Positions 35,684 through 44,132 of a DNA stretch of 64,000 nt are shown in pieces (position 1 is the stretch's first letter; each line of letters opens with the position of its first letter). The notes beneath the pieces were generated by a model. That model was not told the origin of the DNA and did no database searches. It saw nothing but the letters and a program-made list of their open reading frames with translations. Source of the DNA: Rheinheimera mangrovi (GTDB lineage Bacteria; Pseudomonadota; Gammaproteobacteria; Enterobacterales; Alteromonadaceae). The DNA lies in assembly GCF_003990335.1 (NCBI RefSeq), contig NZ_CP034683.1, forward strand, positions 572,501 through 636,500, written 5' to 3'. The position numbers and the translations under genes are program-made.

Positions 35684-37315
35684 TTGACCAGCCCTTTATT
35701 TAGCCGGACCACCACCTTGTTTGCTTTGCTACTGGCTGTGCCCGTGCTGGTGGTGCTTGGCTCTTTACTGACACCTCAGCCAGAGCTTTGGGCGCATCTG
35801 CTGGATACTGTGCTGGCCGATTATGTCCGCAATTCTTTGCTGTTGGCTTTGGGTGTGGGTCTTTGCAGCGCTGCTATTGGCACTTTAATGGCCTGGACTG
35901 TGGCGCGTTATCAGTTTATTGGCAGAGCAGTGGTGCAGTGGTTATTGCTGCTGCCTATGGCAGTTCCGGCTTATATTATGGCGTACAGCTATACAGGTTT
36001 GCTGGATTTTGCCGGGCCAGTGCAAAGCCAGCTGCGGCTTTGGTTTGACTGGTCTTACGGCGATTATTATTTCCCTGAAATCCGCTCTTTGCCCGGTGCC
36101 ATTCTGATGTTGTCGCTGGTGCTTTATCCTTATGTGTATATGTTGGCGCGTACTGCCTTTCGTCAGCAATCCGGCTCCTTACTGGAAGCCAGCCGCACTT
36201 TAGGTTATACGCCGCGCCAGCATTTCTGGAAGGTGGCTTTGCCTGTGGCTCGCCCCGCTATTTTAACAGGGGCGGCGCTGGCGATGATGGAAGCCTTAGC
36301 CGATTACGGCACAGTGCAGTATTTTGGCGTCACCACCTTCACCACTGGTATTTTCCGCACCTGGTTTGGAATGGGCAATCAACTGGGGGCTGCGCAATTA
36401 TCGGCGCTTTTGTGTAGTTTTGTATTGTTGCTGCTTTATCTGGAGCAATGGTCCAGACGCAAACTGAAGTTTTATCAACAAGGCCAAAAACAACAGGAAC
36501 CCAGCCGACAGTCTATCCATGGCTTAGCTGGTTTTACTCTGCTGCTGCTGTGTTTATTGCCTGTTATGTTTGGCTTTTTATTGCCTGCGTTACAGTTAGT
36601 GGGCTGGGCTGTGGAGCGGCTGGACCAGTTCTGGTCGGTAGATTTTATGCAGTTGTTGCTCAATAGTTTTTCATTGGCTGCTCTAACAGCGCTGGTCACC
36701 GCCAGCCTGGCTTTATGTTTTGCTTATGCCAAACGTTTGTCCGGCCATTGGTCTTTGGTGTTGCCTGTGCGGCTGGCGGCTATGGGCTACGCTTTGCCTG
36801 GCACAGTAATCGCCATAGGCGTGATGATACCGCTGGCCGCTTTGGATAACTCCATCGATCTATGGGCAGAGCAGCAGTTTGGCATTCGCACTGGTTTGTT
36901 ATTATCTGGCACTTTAGTGGCGCTGGTGCTGGCTTATACGGTGCGTTTTATGGCTGTGGCTTTGCATAGTGTCGAAGCTGGATTAATGCAAATCACTCCT
37001 TCAATGGACAATGCCGCCAGAAGCTTAGGGGAAAGCCCGGTTGGAGTGCTCAAGCGTGTGCATTTGCCGCTGCTGAAAGCTTCAGTACTCAGTGCTTTAT
37101 TGCTGGTGTTTGTGGATGTACTCAAAGAGTTACCCGCTACTTTATTGCTGCGGCCTTTTAACTTTAATACCTTGTCGGTGCGCAGTTACGAGCTGGCGTC
37201 TGACGAGCGTCTGGCCGATGCTGCCTTGCCAGCACTTGCCATAGTTCTGATAGGTTTAATTCCGGTGATCCTGCTTTCCCGTGCTTTGGACAGTTCTAAC
37301 AGAGGAGCCCAGTAA
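35684..37315 (+). CDS. Fe(III) ABC transporter permease, FbpB-like (fused double permease)
   Basis: A 543-aa inner-membrane protein with about 12 helices. It contains two permease halves, each with an EAA-type loop that docks to the ATPase (EASRTLGYTPRQHFWKVALP at about 165, and AARSLGESPVGVLKRVHLPL at about 445). This fused arrangement is typical of FbpB/SfuB. The start is TTG 35684 preceded by AGAAGGATA, and a Met-start candidate is absent nearby. Its stop TAA overlaps the ATG of the ATPase gene by one base. Confidence 0.9.
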   Translation: MTSPLFSRTTTLFALLLAVPVLVVLGSLLTPQPELWAHLLDTVLADYVRNSLLLALGVGLCSAAIGTLMAWTVARYQFIGRAVVQWLLLLPMAVPAYIMAYSYTGLLDFAGPVQSQLRLWFDWSYGDYYFPEIRSLPGAILMLSLVLYPYVYMLARTAFRQQSGSLLEASRTLGYTPRQHFWKVALPVARPAILTGAALAMMEALADYGTVQYFGVTTFTTGIFRTWFGMGNQLGAAQLSALLCSFVLLLLYLEQWSRRKLKFYQQGQKQQEPSRQSIHGLAGFTLLLLCLLPVMFGFLLPALQLVGWAVERLDQFWSVDFMQLLLNSFSLAALTALVTASLALCFAYAKRLSGHWSLVLPVRLAAMGYALPGTVIAIGVMIPLAALDNSIDLWAEQQFGIRTGLLLSGTLVALVLAYTVRFMAVALHSVEAGLMQITPSMDNAARSLGESPVGVLKRVHLPLLKASVLSALLLVFVDVLKELPATLLLRPFNFNTLSVRSYELASDERLADAALPALAIVLIGLIPVILLSRALDSSNRGAQ

Positions 37316-38349
37316 TGCTGGTGTTACAACAGGTTTCGATAGCTTATGGTCAGGCTACTGTGGTCAAAGACGTTAGTCTCACGTTGCAAAAAGGCCAAAT
37401 CGGCTGTTTGTTAGGGCCTTCAGGCTGCGGTAAAACCAGTTTATTACGAGCTATCGCAGGCTTTGAACCACTACAAACGGGCTCTGTTGTGTTGGCAGGT
37501 TCATCTCTGTCAGAGCCAGGCAAAATGCTGAATCCTGAGCAGCGCCGTATTGGCATGGTGTTTCAGGATTTCGCGCTTTTTCCGCACCTGACAGTGGCGC
37601 AAAATATTGCCTTTGGCTTAAAGAAAAAGCCAAAAGCACAGCAGCAACAGGTAGTAGAGGAACTGTTAGCATTAGTTGGCTTGCCGACATTAGGCGAGCG
37701 TTATGTGCATCAACTGTCTGGTGGCCAGCAGCAGCGTGTGGCTTTAGCCAGGGCTTTAGCGCCAGAGCCCGAAGTTTTGTTATTGGATGAACCTTTCTCC
37801 GGTTTAGACGCTGATTTACGTGAAGCTTTGGCACAGGATATCCGTGCCATTATCAAGCAGCGTGGCATCAGTGCTTTGATGGTGACTCATGATCAGTTTG
37901 AAGCTTTTGCCATGGCCGATCAGATAGGTGTGATGCAACATGGCAAGCTGCAGCAGTGGGGCAGTGCTTACGAGCTGTATCATCAGCCCGCCAACCGATT
38001 TGTGGCAGACTTTGTTGGCCACGGTGCTTTACTTAAAGGCGAAGTCTTGGCGGATCAGAAGGTGTACACAGCTTTGGGAGTGTTTCCCCAGACTCAGTCG
38101 AATTTTGCAACTGGTGTCGCTGTGGACTTGCTGGTACGGCCGGACGATATAGTGCACGACGATCAAAGTGGTTTTACCGCCAAAGTGGTGAGTAAATCCT
38201 TCCGTGGCTCGCATATTTTGTATAGCCTGGAATTGGAAGGGGCAGAGCAGGTGTATTGCTTAGCGCCCAGCCACCACAACCATCAATTGCATAGCCGCAT
38301 TGGTATTAAGCTGGAGCTGGATCATTTGGTGTTGTTTGCGCGGCTGTGA
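37315..38349 (+). CDS. Fe(III) ABC transporter ATP-binding protein, FbpC-like
   Basis: A 344-aa ATPase with Walker A GPSGCGKTS (about 33-41), signature LSGGQQQRVALARAL (about 133) and Walker B VLLLDEP (about 155). The C-terminal third is a TOBE-like regulatory domain (LVRPDDIV, then VVSKSFRGSHILYSL). It drives ferric iron import together with the two upstream proteins and begins inside the permease stop codon. The integron array lies directly behind it. Confidence 0.92.
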   Translation: MLVLQQVSIAYGQATVVKDVSLTLQKGQIGCLLGPSGCGKTSLLRAIAGFEPLQTGSVVLAGSSLSEPGKMLNPEQRRIGMVFQDFALFPHLTVAQNIAFGLKKKPKAQQQQVVEELLALVGLPTLGERYVHQLSGGQQQRVALARALAPEPEVLLLDEPFSGLDADLREALAQDIRAIIKQRGISALMVTHDQFEAFAMADQIGVMQHGKLQQWGSAYELYHQPANRFVADFVGHGALLKGEVLADQKVYTALGVFPQTQSNFATGVAVDLLVRPDDIVHDDQSGFTAKVVSKSFRGSHILYSLELEGAEQVYCLAPSHHNHQLHSRIGIKLELDHLVLFARL

Positions 38350-38404
38350 CAGGAAATAAGCCTATTCTATAGAACCAGAGAACTTTGCATATTAACGTCA
38401 AGTT

Positions 38405-38537
38405 ATAACGCCGAGTTCAGCGGCAGTTTTTAAGTTGTGGTTTTATGGAATACTTTTGCGCAGCAAAACCATAAAACTGCGACTTAAAAACTGTCAAGTG
38501 CAGCGATGCGGAACGGTGCTGCAACGACTTGTTATGA
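38405..38537 (-). repeat. attC site of cassette 9 (133 bp, distal end of the array)
   Basis: On the + strand it runs from ATAACGC (38405-38411) to GTTATGA (38531-38537). Inside is a long imperfect palindrome, with AGTTTTTAAG pairing with CTTAAAAACT and GGTTTTATGG with CCATAAAAC. It is the longest attC in the array and overlaps the end of the acetyltransferase gene by a few bases. It is the last site before fbpC. Confidence 0.8.
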
Positions 38538-39029
38538 AGTTTCCTGCTCTGACCAGCTTGAATTTACGATAGCCCACCGTTCATGGTCTTTCCATTCAAG
38601 CCCGCCAACCCTTAAGTAACTTTTAGAAAAGCCTTCTTTAACAAAACCCGAATTTGAAACTAATTTAATTGATGCTGCATTTTCTGGCTGAATATTTGCT
38701 TCTAGACGATGTAGATTTAATTCTTCAAATGCTTTATTCAGGAGCAATAGTATTCCTTTACTCATGTAGCCTTTTCCCTGATATGGGCTAAAGACTTCAT
38801 AGCCTAGGTAAGCCGATTGAAAATAACCGCGAACAATTCCTGAAATATTGAATGTACCTAAAATATTTCCACTTTCATTGCAGCAAACAAAATACCGATG
38901 TTCTTGTTTCAAGTACTCCTCGTAATTATTTGGAGCATAAACCCAAGGATTATGAAGTGAAGCACTCTGTTTGTATAACTCCATAATTTCAGCGAGATCA
39001 TTTGCTTCTGCCTTTCTCAAAACCACCAT
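38532..39029 (-). CDS. GNAT-family N-acetyltransferase (integron cassette 9)
   Basis: A 165-aa acetyltransferase of the GNAT fold using acetyl-CoA. Motif A is seen as VFSPYQGKGYMSKGILLLLN (about 95-115). The C-terminal NIQPENAASIKLVSNSGFVKEG resembles RimJ/RimL-type ribosomal-protein or antibiotic acetyltransferases. It is the last cassette of the integron. The substrate is unknown, and acetyltransferases are common integron cargo. It starts at ATG 39029. About 130 bases without a gene separate its start from the previous attC. Confidence 0.87.
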   Translation of the reverse strand: MVVLRKAEANDLAEIMELYKQSASLHNPWVYAPNNYEEYLKQEHRYFVCCNESGNILGTFNISGIVRGYFQSAYLGYEVFSPYQGKGYMSKGILLLLNKAFEELNLHRLEANIQPENAASIKLVSNSGFVKEGFSKSYLRVGGLEWKDHERWAIVNSSWSEQETS

Positions 39030-39158
39030 TTGTTCTTGCGATCCTCTTGTGTTTCATAACGCTTTTAGCAGGAGTTTCCTTTCCGCACTTAGGGTTTGGA
39101 TATTTCATTTTCCCTACCCATGGTGCATTCGATTCGTAGTGTACGATCTTCATATAAC

Positions 39159-39235
39159 CCTAACGTTTGGTTAAGGGGCCGGCTTTAGCCGGTCCCGCAG
39201 TGAGCGAAGCGAGCGACTTGAACCATTTGTTAGGC
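39159..39235 (-). repeat. attC site of cassette 8 (77 bp)
   Basis: Runs on the + strand from CCTAACG (39159-39165) to GTTAGGC (39229-39235). It has TTTGGTT pairing with AACCATT and a GGCCGGC/GCCGGTC inner hairpin. It overlaps the stop of the 131-aa cassette gene. Confidence 0.82.
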
Positions 39236-39625
39236 CTCGCTATCAGAAGATTGCTGCTGGATGATTGGCGTACAACCTTTGAATTTTATTATCCGCTTGG
39301 TAACTCTTCGGCCTTCTCCGCCAAGCCCTAAGGATATTGTTTCTCCGTCGGTATTTAATCCGGCATTTCCCTTTCCGGATGTGTCGTAATACTCTTCGAT
39401 TTCAACTTCTTCGGCGCTGTCTATTCTTCGTGATATAGCTAATTCCTGCTCAACCTTAGCTTGTGCTAACAAGGCCTTTGCTTTGATTTCAGCTCGGAGG
39501 GATTCTTCCTTAAGTGTTGAAATCGGAGTTGAGCTATCCGACTCTGATATTTTTTCAACAATTTTCTTTACGCCAATTCCTATCAGGTACCCAGTTGGGT
39601 TGAGTAATGCCGATGTTGGGATCAT
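39230..39625 (-). CDS. Cassette 8 protein, unknown function
   Basis: A 131-aa protein, acidic and Lys/Glu-rich in the middle (about 35-80, probably helical), with a Gly-rich segment (SLGLGGEGRRV, about 97-107). The N terminus has a short hydrophobic stretch (LLNPTGYLIGIGVKKIV) that might sit on a membrane. No family is recognised. It lies between two attC sites, so it is a complete single-gene cassette. Confidence 0.6.
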   Translation of the reverse strand: MIPTSALLNPTGYLIGIGVKKIVEKISESDSSTPISTLKEESLRAEIKAKALLAQAKVEQELAISRRIDSAEEVEIEEYYDTSGKGNAGLNTDGETISLGLGGEGRRVTKRIIKFKGCTPIIQQQSSDSEA

Positions 39626-39642
39626 GTAACTTTCCTATGTCG

Positions 39643-39741
39643 GCCTAACGCCGTTGTAACCGGCTAAAAATAGTTGGCTAAAATTTGTGAGGTACGAACA
39701 TAGCCAACTGTTTTTTGTCCGCGTTGACAACCTTGTTAGCA
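39643..39741 (-). repeat. attC site of cassette 7 (about 99 bp)
   Basis: Runs on the + strand from GCCTAAC (39643-39649) to GTTAGCA (39735-39741). The inner AGTTGGCTA pairs with TAGCCAACT. It sits between the 131-aa gene start and the stop of the S41 peptidase gene. Confidence 0.8.
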
Positions 39742-39745
39742 ATCT

Positions 39746-40936
39746 TTACATGGTTCTCTGAAACTCTCTTTCATCCCTACCAAAAGAGAGCATTTTCAAT
39801 GCAATGACTTGCTCATCTTTATATATTGCTTGCAGCCTTGCCTCGGTAAACGCTTTAAAAACGATAGTTTCTTTATCAAGAAGTTCAATTTCAAAGGCCG
39901 GCTCATCTGAATGTTGATAAAAGAGTTTACCACCTTCTTGGAATACCTTGTGCTCTCCAAACGTACCTACTATCTGATTGAAATCACTCTGATTTGGCTG
40001 GTATTGGCTCGATTTAGCTTTTACAAGCGGATAGACCCATTTGTGCAAGCTGAGATTACTACTTTTACTTTCTATTAAGGTATTTAGTACCTCTGCATAA
40101 GCTACATTAAGTGCATTGTCGCTGCTCGTTTCAATATTTGGTTTTACACCTTTTCTTTCCCAATTATCGTTTGTTCTGGGGTCAACAGGTCGGGCAGTTG
40201 GTAAAGTGAGAATAAAATCGTCATTTACTATTTCTGCTCTTCTGGCATGAGCAGCTCCAGCTGTTACCTCTCCAACAATGGTTGCTCTAGTCAAACTTTG
40301 CATAGCATAGCTAAAGCCTTCTGCAGCGGATGCAGAATTACTGCTGGTGAGAATATAAAGAGGAGTATCTTTAAACCTAGGACCCGGAACATAAGGCGAC
40401 GTCCAATCTTGCGTTTGAGTTAACACACCATTCTCTCGACTTTCAAAAGTCGATAAATGAACAGTATCTAAGTCAAAAAAGTAACTGGCTAACGAAGTTA
40501 CCATAAAAGGACTGCCACCAAAATTGTTCCTTAAATCAATAATAACACCATCGGCATGCTGTAAAAATTTCATCGCATTTTCAAGCGTTTCACCACCTAA
40601 ATGACTATCCGAGAACACTCTTATGTCAAGGTAACCAATGTTGCCATCAAGCATTTCAACCTTTTTAAAACCATAGTTGTCTGTAGGCGTCTCCATGGCT
40701 CGACTATCCGAAAACGCTTTAGTTTGTGCTGATGAACGGTATGTTTTCAGTTCATTCACCCATTGTGGGTCATAAACGACAGAGAGGTGTTTATCATTTG
40801 CAATTTTGTTTAATTCCAAAGTCATAAATTTAGCAATATCTTCAGATGACTTTTGATGATCGCAACCAGATAACAATGATTTCGAACGCATTAACTGAGC
40901 TAACGTTGTTGCTGTATTTTCAATTACGTAGTTATC
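39746..40936 (-). pseudogene. S41 (tail-specific/C-terminal processing) peptidase, 5' end cut by an IS element (cassette 7)
   Basis: S41 serine peptidase reading frame. It continues in frame up to base 40936, where the IS begins; an internal ATG lies at 40891. The S41 N-terminal helical domain is present in part (DNYVIENTATTLAQLM, then IANDKHLSVVY). The catalytic region carries ILTSSNSASAAEG with the nucleophile Ser. Beyond the IS, 42176-42193 adds an in-frame (L/M)KFQEE preceded by a stop, so the intact gene may have started at TTG 42193 with no signal peptide. A shortened protein from ATG 40891 might still be made, but loss of function is more likely. Confidence 0.75.
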
Positions 40937-40996
40937 TGGACTTCCCCTAAAACACTAGACACTCCTTAGGTTAAAATACAACTTTAGGAGGGCACC

Positions 40997-41284
40997 ATGT
41001 CCAAGCAACGTTTTACACCAGAATTCAAAGCCGAAGCTATCAAACAAATCACAGAACGTGGATATTCCGTTAAAGATGTATCTGAGCGCTTAGGCGTATC
41101 AGACAACAGCCTTTATAAGTGGCTCAAGGAACATAATCAGGCCACTAATCCAGATCCTGTAGTGACGCAGCAGCAGGATTTAGCCGCTGAAAATGCCAGG
41201 CTAAAAGCCGCTTTAAAACGGGCTGAAGAAGAGCGGGACATCCTAAAAAAGGCCGCCGCATACTTTGCCAAGCAGTTCAGTTAA
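40997..41284 (+). CDS. IS3-family transposase OrfA
   Basis: A 95-aa DNA-binding component. Helix-turn-helix at about 18-45 (GYSVKDVSERLGVSDNSLYKWL), then a leucine-zipper-like coiled coil (LAAENARLKAALKRAEEERD). The ribosome site AGGAGG is excellent. A canonical slippery heptamer A-AAA-AAG (41245-41251) near its end, in the right phase, allows a -1 shift into orfB. The -1 frame is open from there to orfB, so an OrfAB fusion transposase is expected. Confidence 0.92.
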   Translation: MSKQRFTPEFKAEAIKQITERGYSVKDVSERLGVSDNSLYKWLKEHNQATNPDPVVTQQQDLAAENARLKAALKRAEEERDILKKAAAYFAKQFS

Positions 41285-41322
41285 GGTATGCCTTTATCCG
41301 CGATAACCAGAACTGCCATCCT

Positions 41323-42159
41323 GTGCGGTTGATGTGTACCATGCTGCGTGTCCATCACAGCGGCTATTATCAATGGCTGAAGCAGCCTGAATCAAACAGA
41401 GCACGTGAGAACCAGCGTTTAACGGCACTGATTAAAGAGTCATGGCTTGAAAGCGGCGGCATTTATGGCAGCCCTCGTATCCATGTTGATTTACGTGAAG
41501 CCGGTGAAACCTGCTCGGAGAATCGCGTAGCTCGCTTGATGAATTTGGCTGGCCTCAAAGCTATTCGTGGTTATAAAACGCCACGTTATCGTGCGGGTAA
41601 ACCCGCTGTACCGGCAAAAAACCAGTTACAGCGTGAATTTACTTATAACGAGCCAAATAAAGCCTGGGTAACTGATATCACCTATATCAGAACCTACGAG
41701 GGCTTTTTATATCTTGCCGTAGTGTTAGATCTGTACTCTCGACGAGTCATTGGTTGGTCGATGAAGGCCACGCTGGCGAAAGAAATTGTGCTTGATGCGT
41801 TGTTAATGGCTGTCTGGCGCAGGAAACCGAAACAACCGGTCATCATACATTCTGACCAAGGCTCCCAGTTCAGTAGCGATGAATGGAAACGATTTCTGGA
41901 TACACACAAACTCTCAGCCAGCATGAGTCGGCGCGGTAACTGTTGGGATAATGCGGTTGCCGAATCCTTCTTTAGTTCACTGAAAAAAGAGCAGATTAAA
42001 CGGAGAATTTATAACAACCGTGAAGAAGCGCGTAGTGACATTTTTGAGTACATCGAGGTATTTTATAACCGTCGGCGCAGACACAGTCATTTAGGACAGT
42101 TATCACCAGCAGATTATGAGGAAAAAGCTAATCTCAACGAGGTTAACGAGTGTCTATGA
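41323..42159 (+). CDS. IS3-family transposase OrfB (DDE integrase core)
   Basis: 278 aa from the first ATG in frame; most of the protein is probably made as OrfAB by frameshifting from 41251 onward. The HTH_21 segment precedes a rve integrase core with catalytic residues in WVTDITY, HSDQGSQFSS and NAVAESFFSSLK (DDE). All three appear intact, and no stop interrupts the frame, so the element may be active. Confidence 0.93.
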   Translation: MRLMCTMLRVHHSGYYQWLKQPESNRARENQRLTALIKESWLESGGIYGSPRIHVDLREAGETCSENRVARLMNLAGLKAIRGYKTPRYRAGKPAVPAKNQLQREFTYNEPNKAWVTDITYIRTYEGFLYLAVVLDLYSRRVIGWSMKATLAKEIVLDALLMAVWRRKPKQPVIIHSDQGSQFSSDEWKRFLDTHKLSASMSRRGNCWDNAVAESFFSSLKKEQIKRRIYNNREEARSDIFEYIEVFYNRRRRHSHLGQLSPADYEEKANLNEVNECL

Positions 42160-42206
42160 GATTGGGGGAAGTCCATTCTTCCTGAAATTTCAATTATTGT
42201 TTTCTA

Positions 42207-42213
42207 ATAACGC
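42207..42213 (-). repeat. Extra ATAACGC core half-site beside cassette 7
   Basis: ATAACGC occurs at 42207-42213, 58 bases before the expected attC boundary at 42265. It may be a remnant of a deleted attC or a chance core copy. The 58 bases between contain no gene. Confidence 0.35.
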
Positions 42214-42264
42214 TCAACCACACCAAAAGGGGTTAAAAGATTTTCCACAAGCTAAATTAAATTG

Positions 42265-42346
42265 ATAACGCTAAGCTTTGGGGCGGCTGGAGCGCAGCGT
42301 AAGCCGTCCCAGCCACGATAGTGGTGACAATAGCGCCTTGTTATGT
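42265..42346 (-). repeat. attC site of cassette 6 (82 bp)
   Basis: Runs on the + strand from ATAACGC (42265-42271) to GTTATGT (42340-42346), with an inner GGGCGGCT/AGCCGTCCC hairpin. It includes the stop codon of the 76-aa gene. Confidence 0.82.
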
Positions 42347-42571
42347 GTTTGATAAAGCGTTGAATTTTTTAATTGTATAGAAAACCATGGCAATATTTAC
42401 AGCACCCATGGTTGCCAGAAGCTTTATCAAAATGGTGATTGCTGGCGCTTGAGCATAAATAAAGCCTATTGCAAAAAATGACAAAGCAACTAAACAAAAT
42501 GCCAAAACAATCAACATTTTAAATTCCGACTTGGCATTGCGAGACTTAGCTACATTCAATACGTTGGACAT
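42341..42571 (-). CDS. Cassette 6 small membrane protein, unknown function
   Basis: A 76-aa protein with two transmembrane helices (about 18-40 and 45-67). It starts at ATG 42571. No family is recognised. Small membrane proteins of this type are frequent in integron cassettes. It occupies one complete cassette between attC sites at 42265 and 42596. Confidence 0.6.
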   Translation of the reverse strand: MSNVLNVAKSRNAKSEFKMLIVLAFCLVALSFFAIGFIYAQAPAITILIKLLATMGAVNIAMVFYTIKKFNALSNT

Positions 42572-42595
42572 TAAACTGATACCTCATGAAAACAC

Positions 42596-42652
42596 ATAAC
42601 GCTCTAATCAGCCGCGCCGCTGTTTGGCGTCGGATGCATTTGCTTGTTATGT
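42596..42652 (-). repeat. attC site of cassette 5 (57 bp)
   Basis: Runs on the + strand from ATAACGC (42596-42602) to GTTATGT (42646-42652), with an inner CGCC/GGCG hairpin. A short attC between the 76-aa and 145-aa genes. Confidence 0.82.
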
Positions 42653-43090
42653 TTACACACGATACTGCTCTCGATTTTCCTTTTGTATATTTAAAAGAGC
42701 CGCTATCTTTAGTTCGTCATCGAGCTGCATAAAAAAACTAAGGTTATCATTTAAAATCTTCAAATCTCTTTTTAGATTCGAATGATAACCACTTGGGCAA
42801 GTATCATTATATTTCTCTGCTTCCGCTCTACCTTTTAGCAAACATAGGGCATTGTTAACGCTAAAGGAGTTTACCCTAGAAGACTTGCCAAAAGTTGTTC
42901 CCAAAGGAAAACCATAACTAATGCTTTCAAATTGGATGAAAAGTGCTTTATTTTTGAAAGCTATTTTATATGGGTTTTCAAATTTACGTTTGGGTGATAC
43001 AACTTCCTTTAAGCCGAGTAGATACGCAAGCTCTTTAAATTCTTGTCTACAAAATTCCTTGAAGTTTTCTATAGCTTCCGATTCAGTCAT
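42653..43090 (-). CDS. Cassette 5 protein, unknown function
   Basis: A 145-aa soluble protein, mixed alpha/beta in appearance, starting at ATG 43090 just after attC 43105-43159. Its stop codon abuts the next attC. No signal peptide, membrane segment or catalytic motif is visible. No family is recognised. It is AT-richer than the flanking chromosomal genes, which fits acquired cassette DNA. Confidence 0.6.
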   Translation of the reverse strand: MTESEAIENFKEFCRQEFKELAYLLGLKEVVSPKRKFENPYKIAFKNKALFIQFESISYGFPLGTTFGKSSRVNSFSVNNALCLLKGRAEAEKYNDTCPSGYHSNLKRDLKILNDNLSFFMQLDDELKIAALLNIQKENREQYRV

Positions 43091-43104
43091 ATCTCAAAGT
43101 AAAC

Positions 43105-43159
43105 ATAACGCCCGCAACAGCCGAGAGCGTAGCGAATCGGTTGTTTGCGCTTGTTATGT
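43105..43159 (-). repeat. attC site of cassette 4 (55 bp)
   Basis: Runs on the + strand from ATAACGC (43105-43111) to GTTATGT (43153-43159). CAACAGCCGA pairs with TCGGTTGTTT in a long stem. Confidence 0.83.
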
Positions 43160-43161
43160 TT

Positions 43162-43503
43162 TTATCTATTTTCATCGTAATAGAAGGGTAATTTTGGAGA
43201 ATCAAAATCGCCCTCCCCATATTTCACATCTATGTGCGCTGGCAGCATATTTCGCATCTTTTCGTGAATAGATGTGTGTAGCAATTTAAATCCAGCGTGC
43301 TCATTGATCGAGCCCAGAAACCGTTCGATATCCTTAATATTTTTGTAATGCAAAGGCTGATGAAAAAACCTTTGATATTCTTGCAAGGTCGAGAAAACGT
43401 ACATCAAGTCTTTTAAATTGACCTCAACTTTCTCATCAGGATCGATTGCTTCAAAACCGAAGGTAGCAATCTCTTCCAAATTGTCAGTGTACTCTTTAGT
43501 CAC
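43162..43503 (-). CDS. Cassette 4 protein, unknown function
   Basis: A 113-aa soluble acidic protein starting at GTG 43503, with a ribosome site (GAGGTAG) just upstream. It is probably helical, with a central Leu/Phe-rich part. No recognised domain and no signal sequence. It sits between attC sites at 43105 and 43521, so it is a complete cassette. No function can be given. Confidence 0.6.
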   Translation of the reverse strand: MTKEYTDNLEEIATFGFEAIDPDEKVEVNLKDLMYVFSTLQEYQRFFHQPLHYKNIKDIERFLGSINEHAGFKLLHTSIHEKMRNMLPAHIDVKYGEGDFDSPKLPFYYDENR

Positions 43504-43520
43504 TTACTACCTCGAGAAAC

Positions 43521-43618
43521 ATAACGCTTTGCTAATTGGCTGCCGCAGCGTAGCGTAGGCAGTCCAGAGGAGGCCACGTTTTTTTGTGGCCGGAACGAAA
43601 TTAAGCAACTTGTTAGGG
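43521..43618 (-). repeat. attC site of cassette 3 (98 bp)
   Basis: Runs on the + strand from ATAACGC (43521-43527) to GTTAGGG (43612-43618). GGCCAC/GTGGCC forms the inner hairpin. It is nearly the same sequence as the attC at 44584-44681. Confidence 0.85.
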
Positions 43619-43993
43619 TTACAACAAAGTTAGCATTTCGATTACTTCATCTGTCGGTCTGCCAGGACTAAAAAAAGCCCAAATGTGATCGCGCTTTCCT
43701 TGAGAATCTAGATTCTCCCACCAGCTTCCATTCTTTACATTGGACTTAAATAAATCAATTAATTCAGAGTCTCTATCTACAATCAAACAGTGTTTCCATC
43801 TTTCAGCGCCTTCAATATCATTTTCTTGTAACCGCGTTTCTAATATCTTTTTCGCTACTTCATCAGCGAAACTAGCAATTAAAGGGCTGAATAAAGCTTC
43901 TGGTAAGTCGGGGTTTTCACTGCGCTTAACTGCGCAAATTAGCTTGTGAATTGCCATTAGCTCTGACGCATTCTTTATTTTGAGATTCACCAT
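43619..43993 (-). CDS. Cassette 3 protein, unknown function
   Basis: A 124-aa soluble protein from ATG 43993. It is helical in the first half. The second half contains W-W-E-N-L-D-S-Q-G-K-R-D-H-I-W-A-F-F. No known domain is recognised. It may be an enzyme subunit or an immunity-type protein, but nothing in the sequence decides this. It forms a complete cassette between attC 43521-43618 and 44008-44084. Confidence 0.6.
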   Translation of the reverse strand: MVNLKIKNASELMAIHKLICAVKRSENPDLPEALFSPLIASFADEVAKKILETRLQENDIEGAERWKHCLIVDRDSELIDLFKSNVKNGSWWENLDSQGKRDHIWAFFSPGRPTDEVIEMLTLL

Positions 43994-44007
43994 GATTTCG
44001 CAGTAAC

Positions 44008-44084
44008 CCTAACGCCCCGCGCATGCGCGCGAACTTGTGAGCGTCGCAGGGGACGTAGGCCCCAAATGACGCGGATTGTTAGCT
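44008..44084 (-). repeat. attC site of cassette 2 (77 bp)
   Basis: Runs on the + strand from CCTAACG (44008-44014) to GTTAGCT (44078-44084). It has a GC-rich interior with CGCGCATGCGCGCG and pairing of CCCCGCG with CGCGG. Confidence 0.8.
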
Positions 44085-44132
44085 GAAAACCAGCCAGTTA
44101 TCACCAATTTTGAACGAGAAAACATTTTTTGT

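Larger units (their letters stand above)
40937..42175 (+). mobile_element. IS3-family insertion sequence, 1239 bp, inside cassette 7
   Basis: The element is bounded by inverted repeats TGGACTTCCCCTAA (left, 40937-40950) and TTGGGGGAAGTCCA (right, 42162-42175), 13 of 14 matching. It holds two overlapping-frame genes with a frameshift site, the IS3 layout. No matching 3- or 4-bp target duplication is visible: GTTATC lies on the left and TTCTTC on the right. It is inserted in the S41 cassette gene in the opposite direction. Confidence 0.92.
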
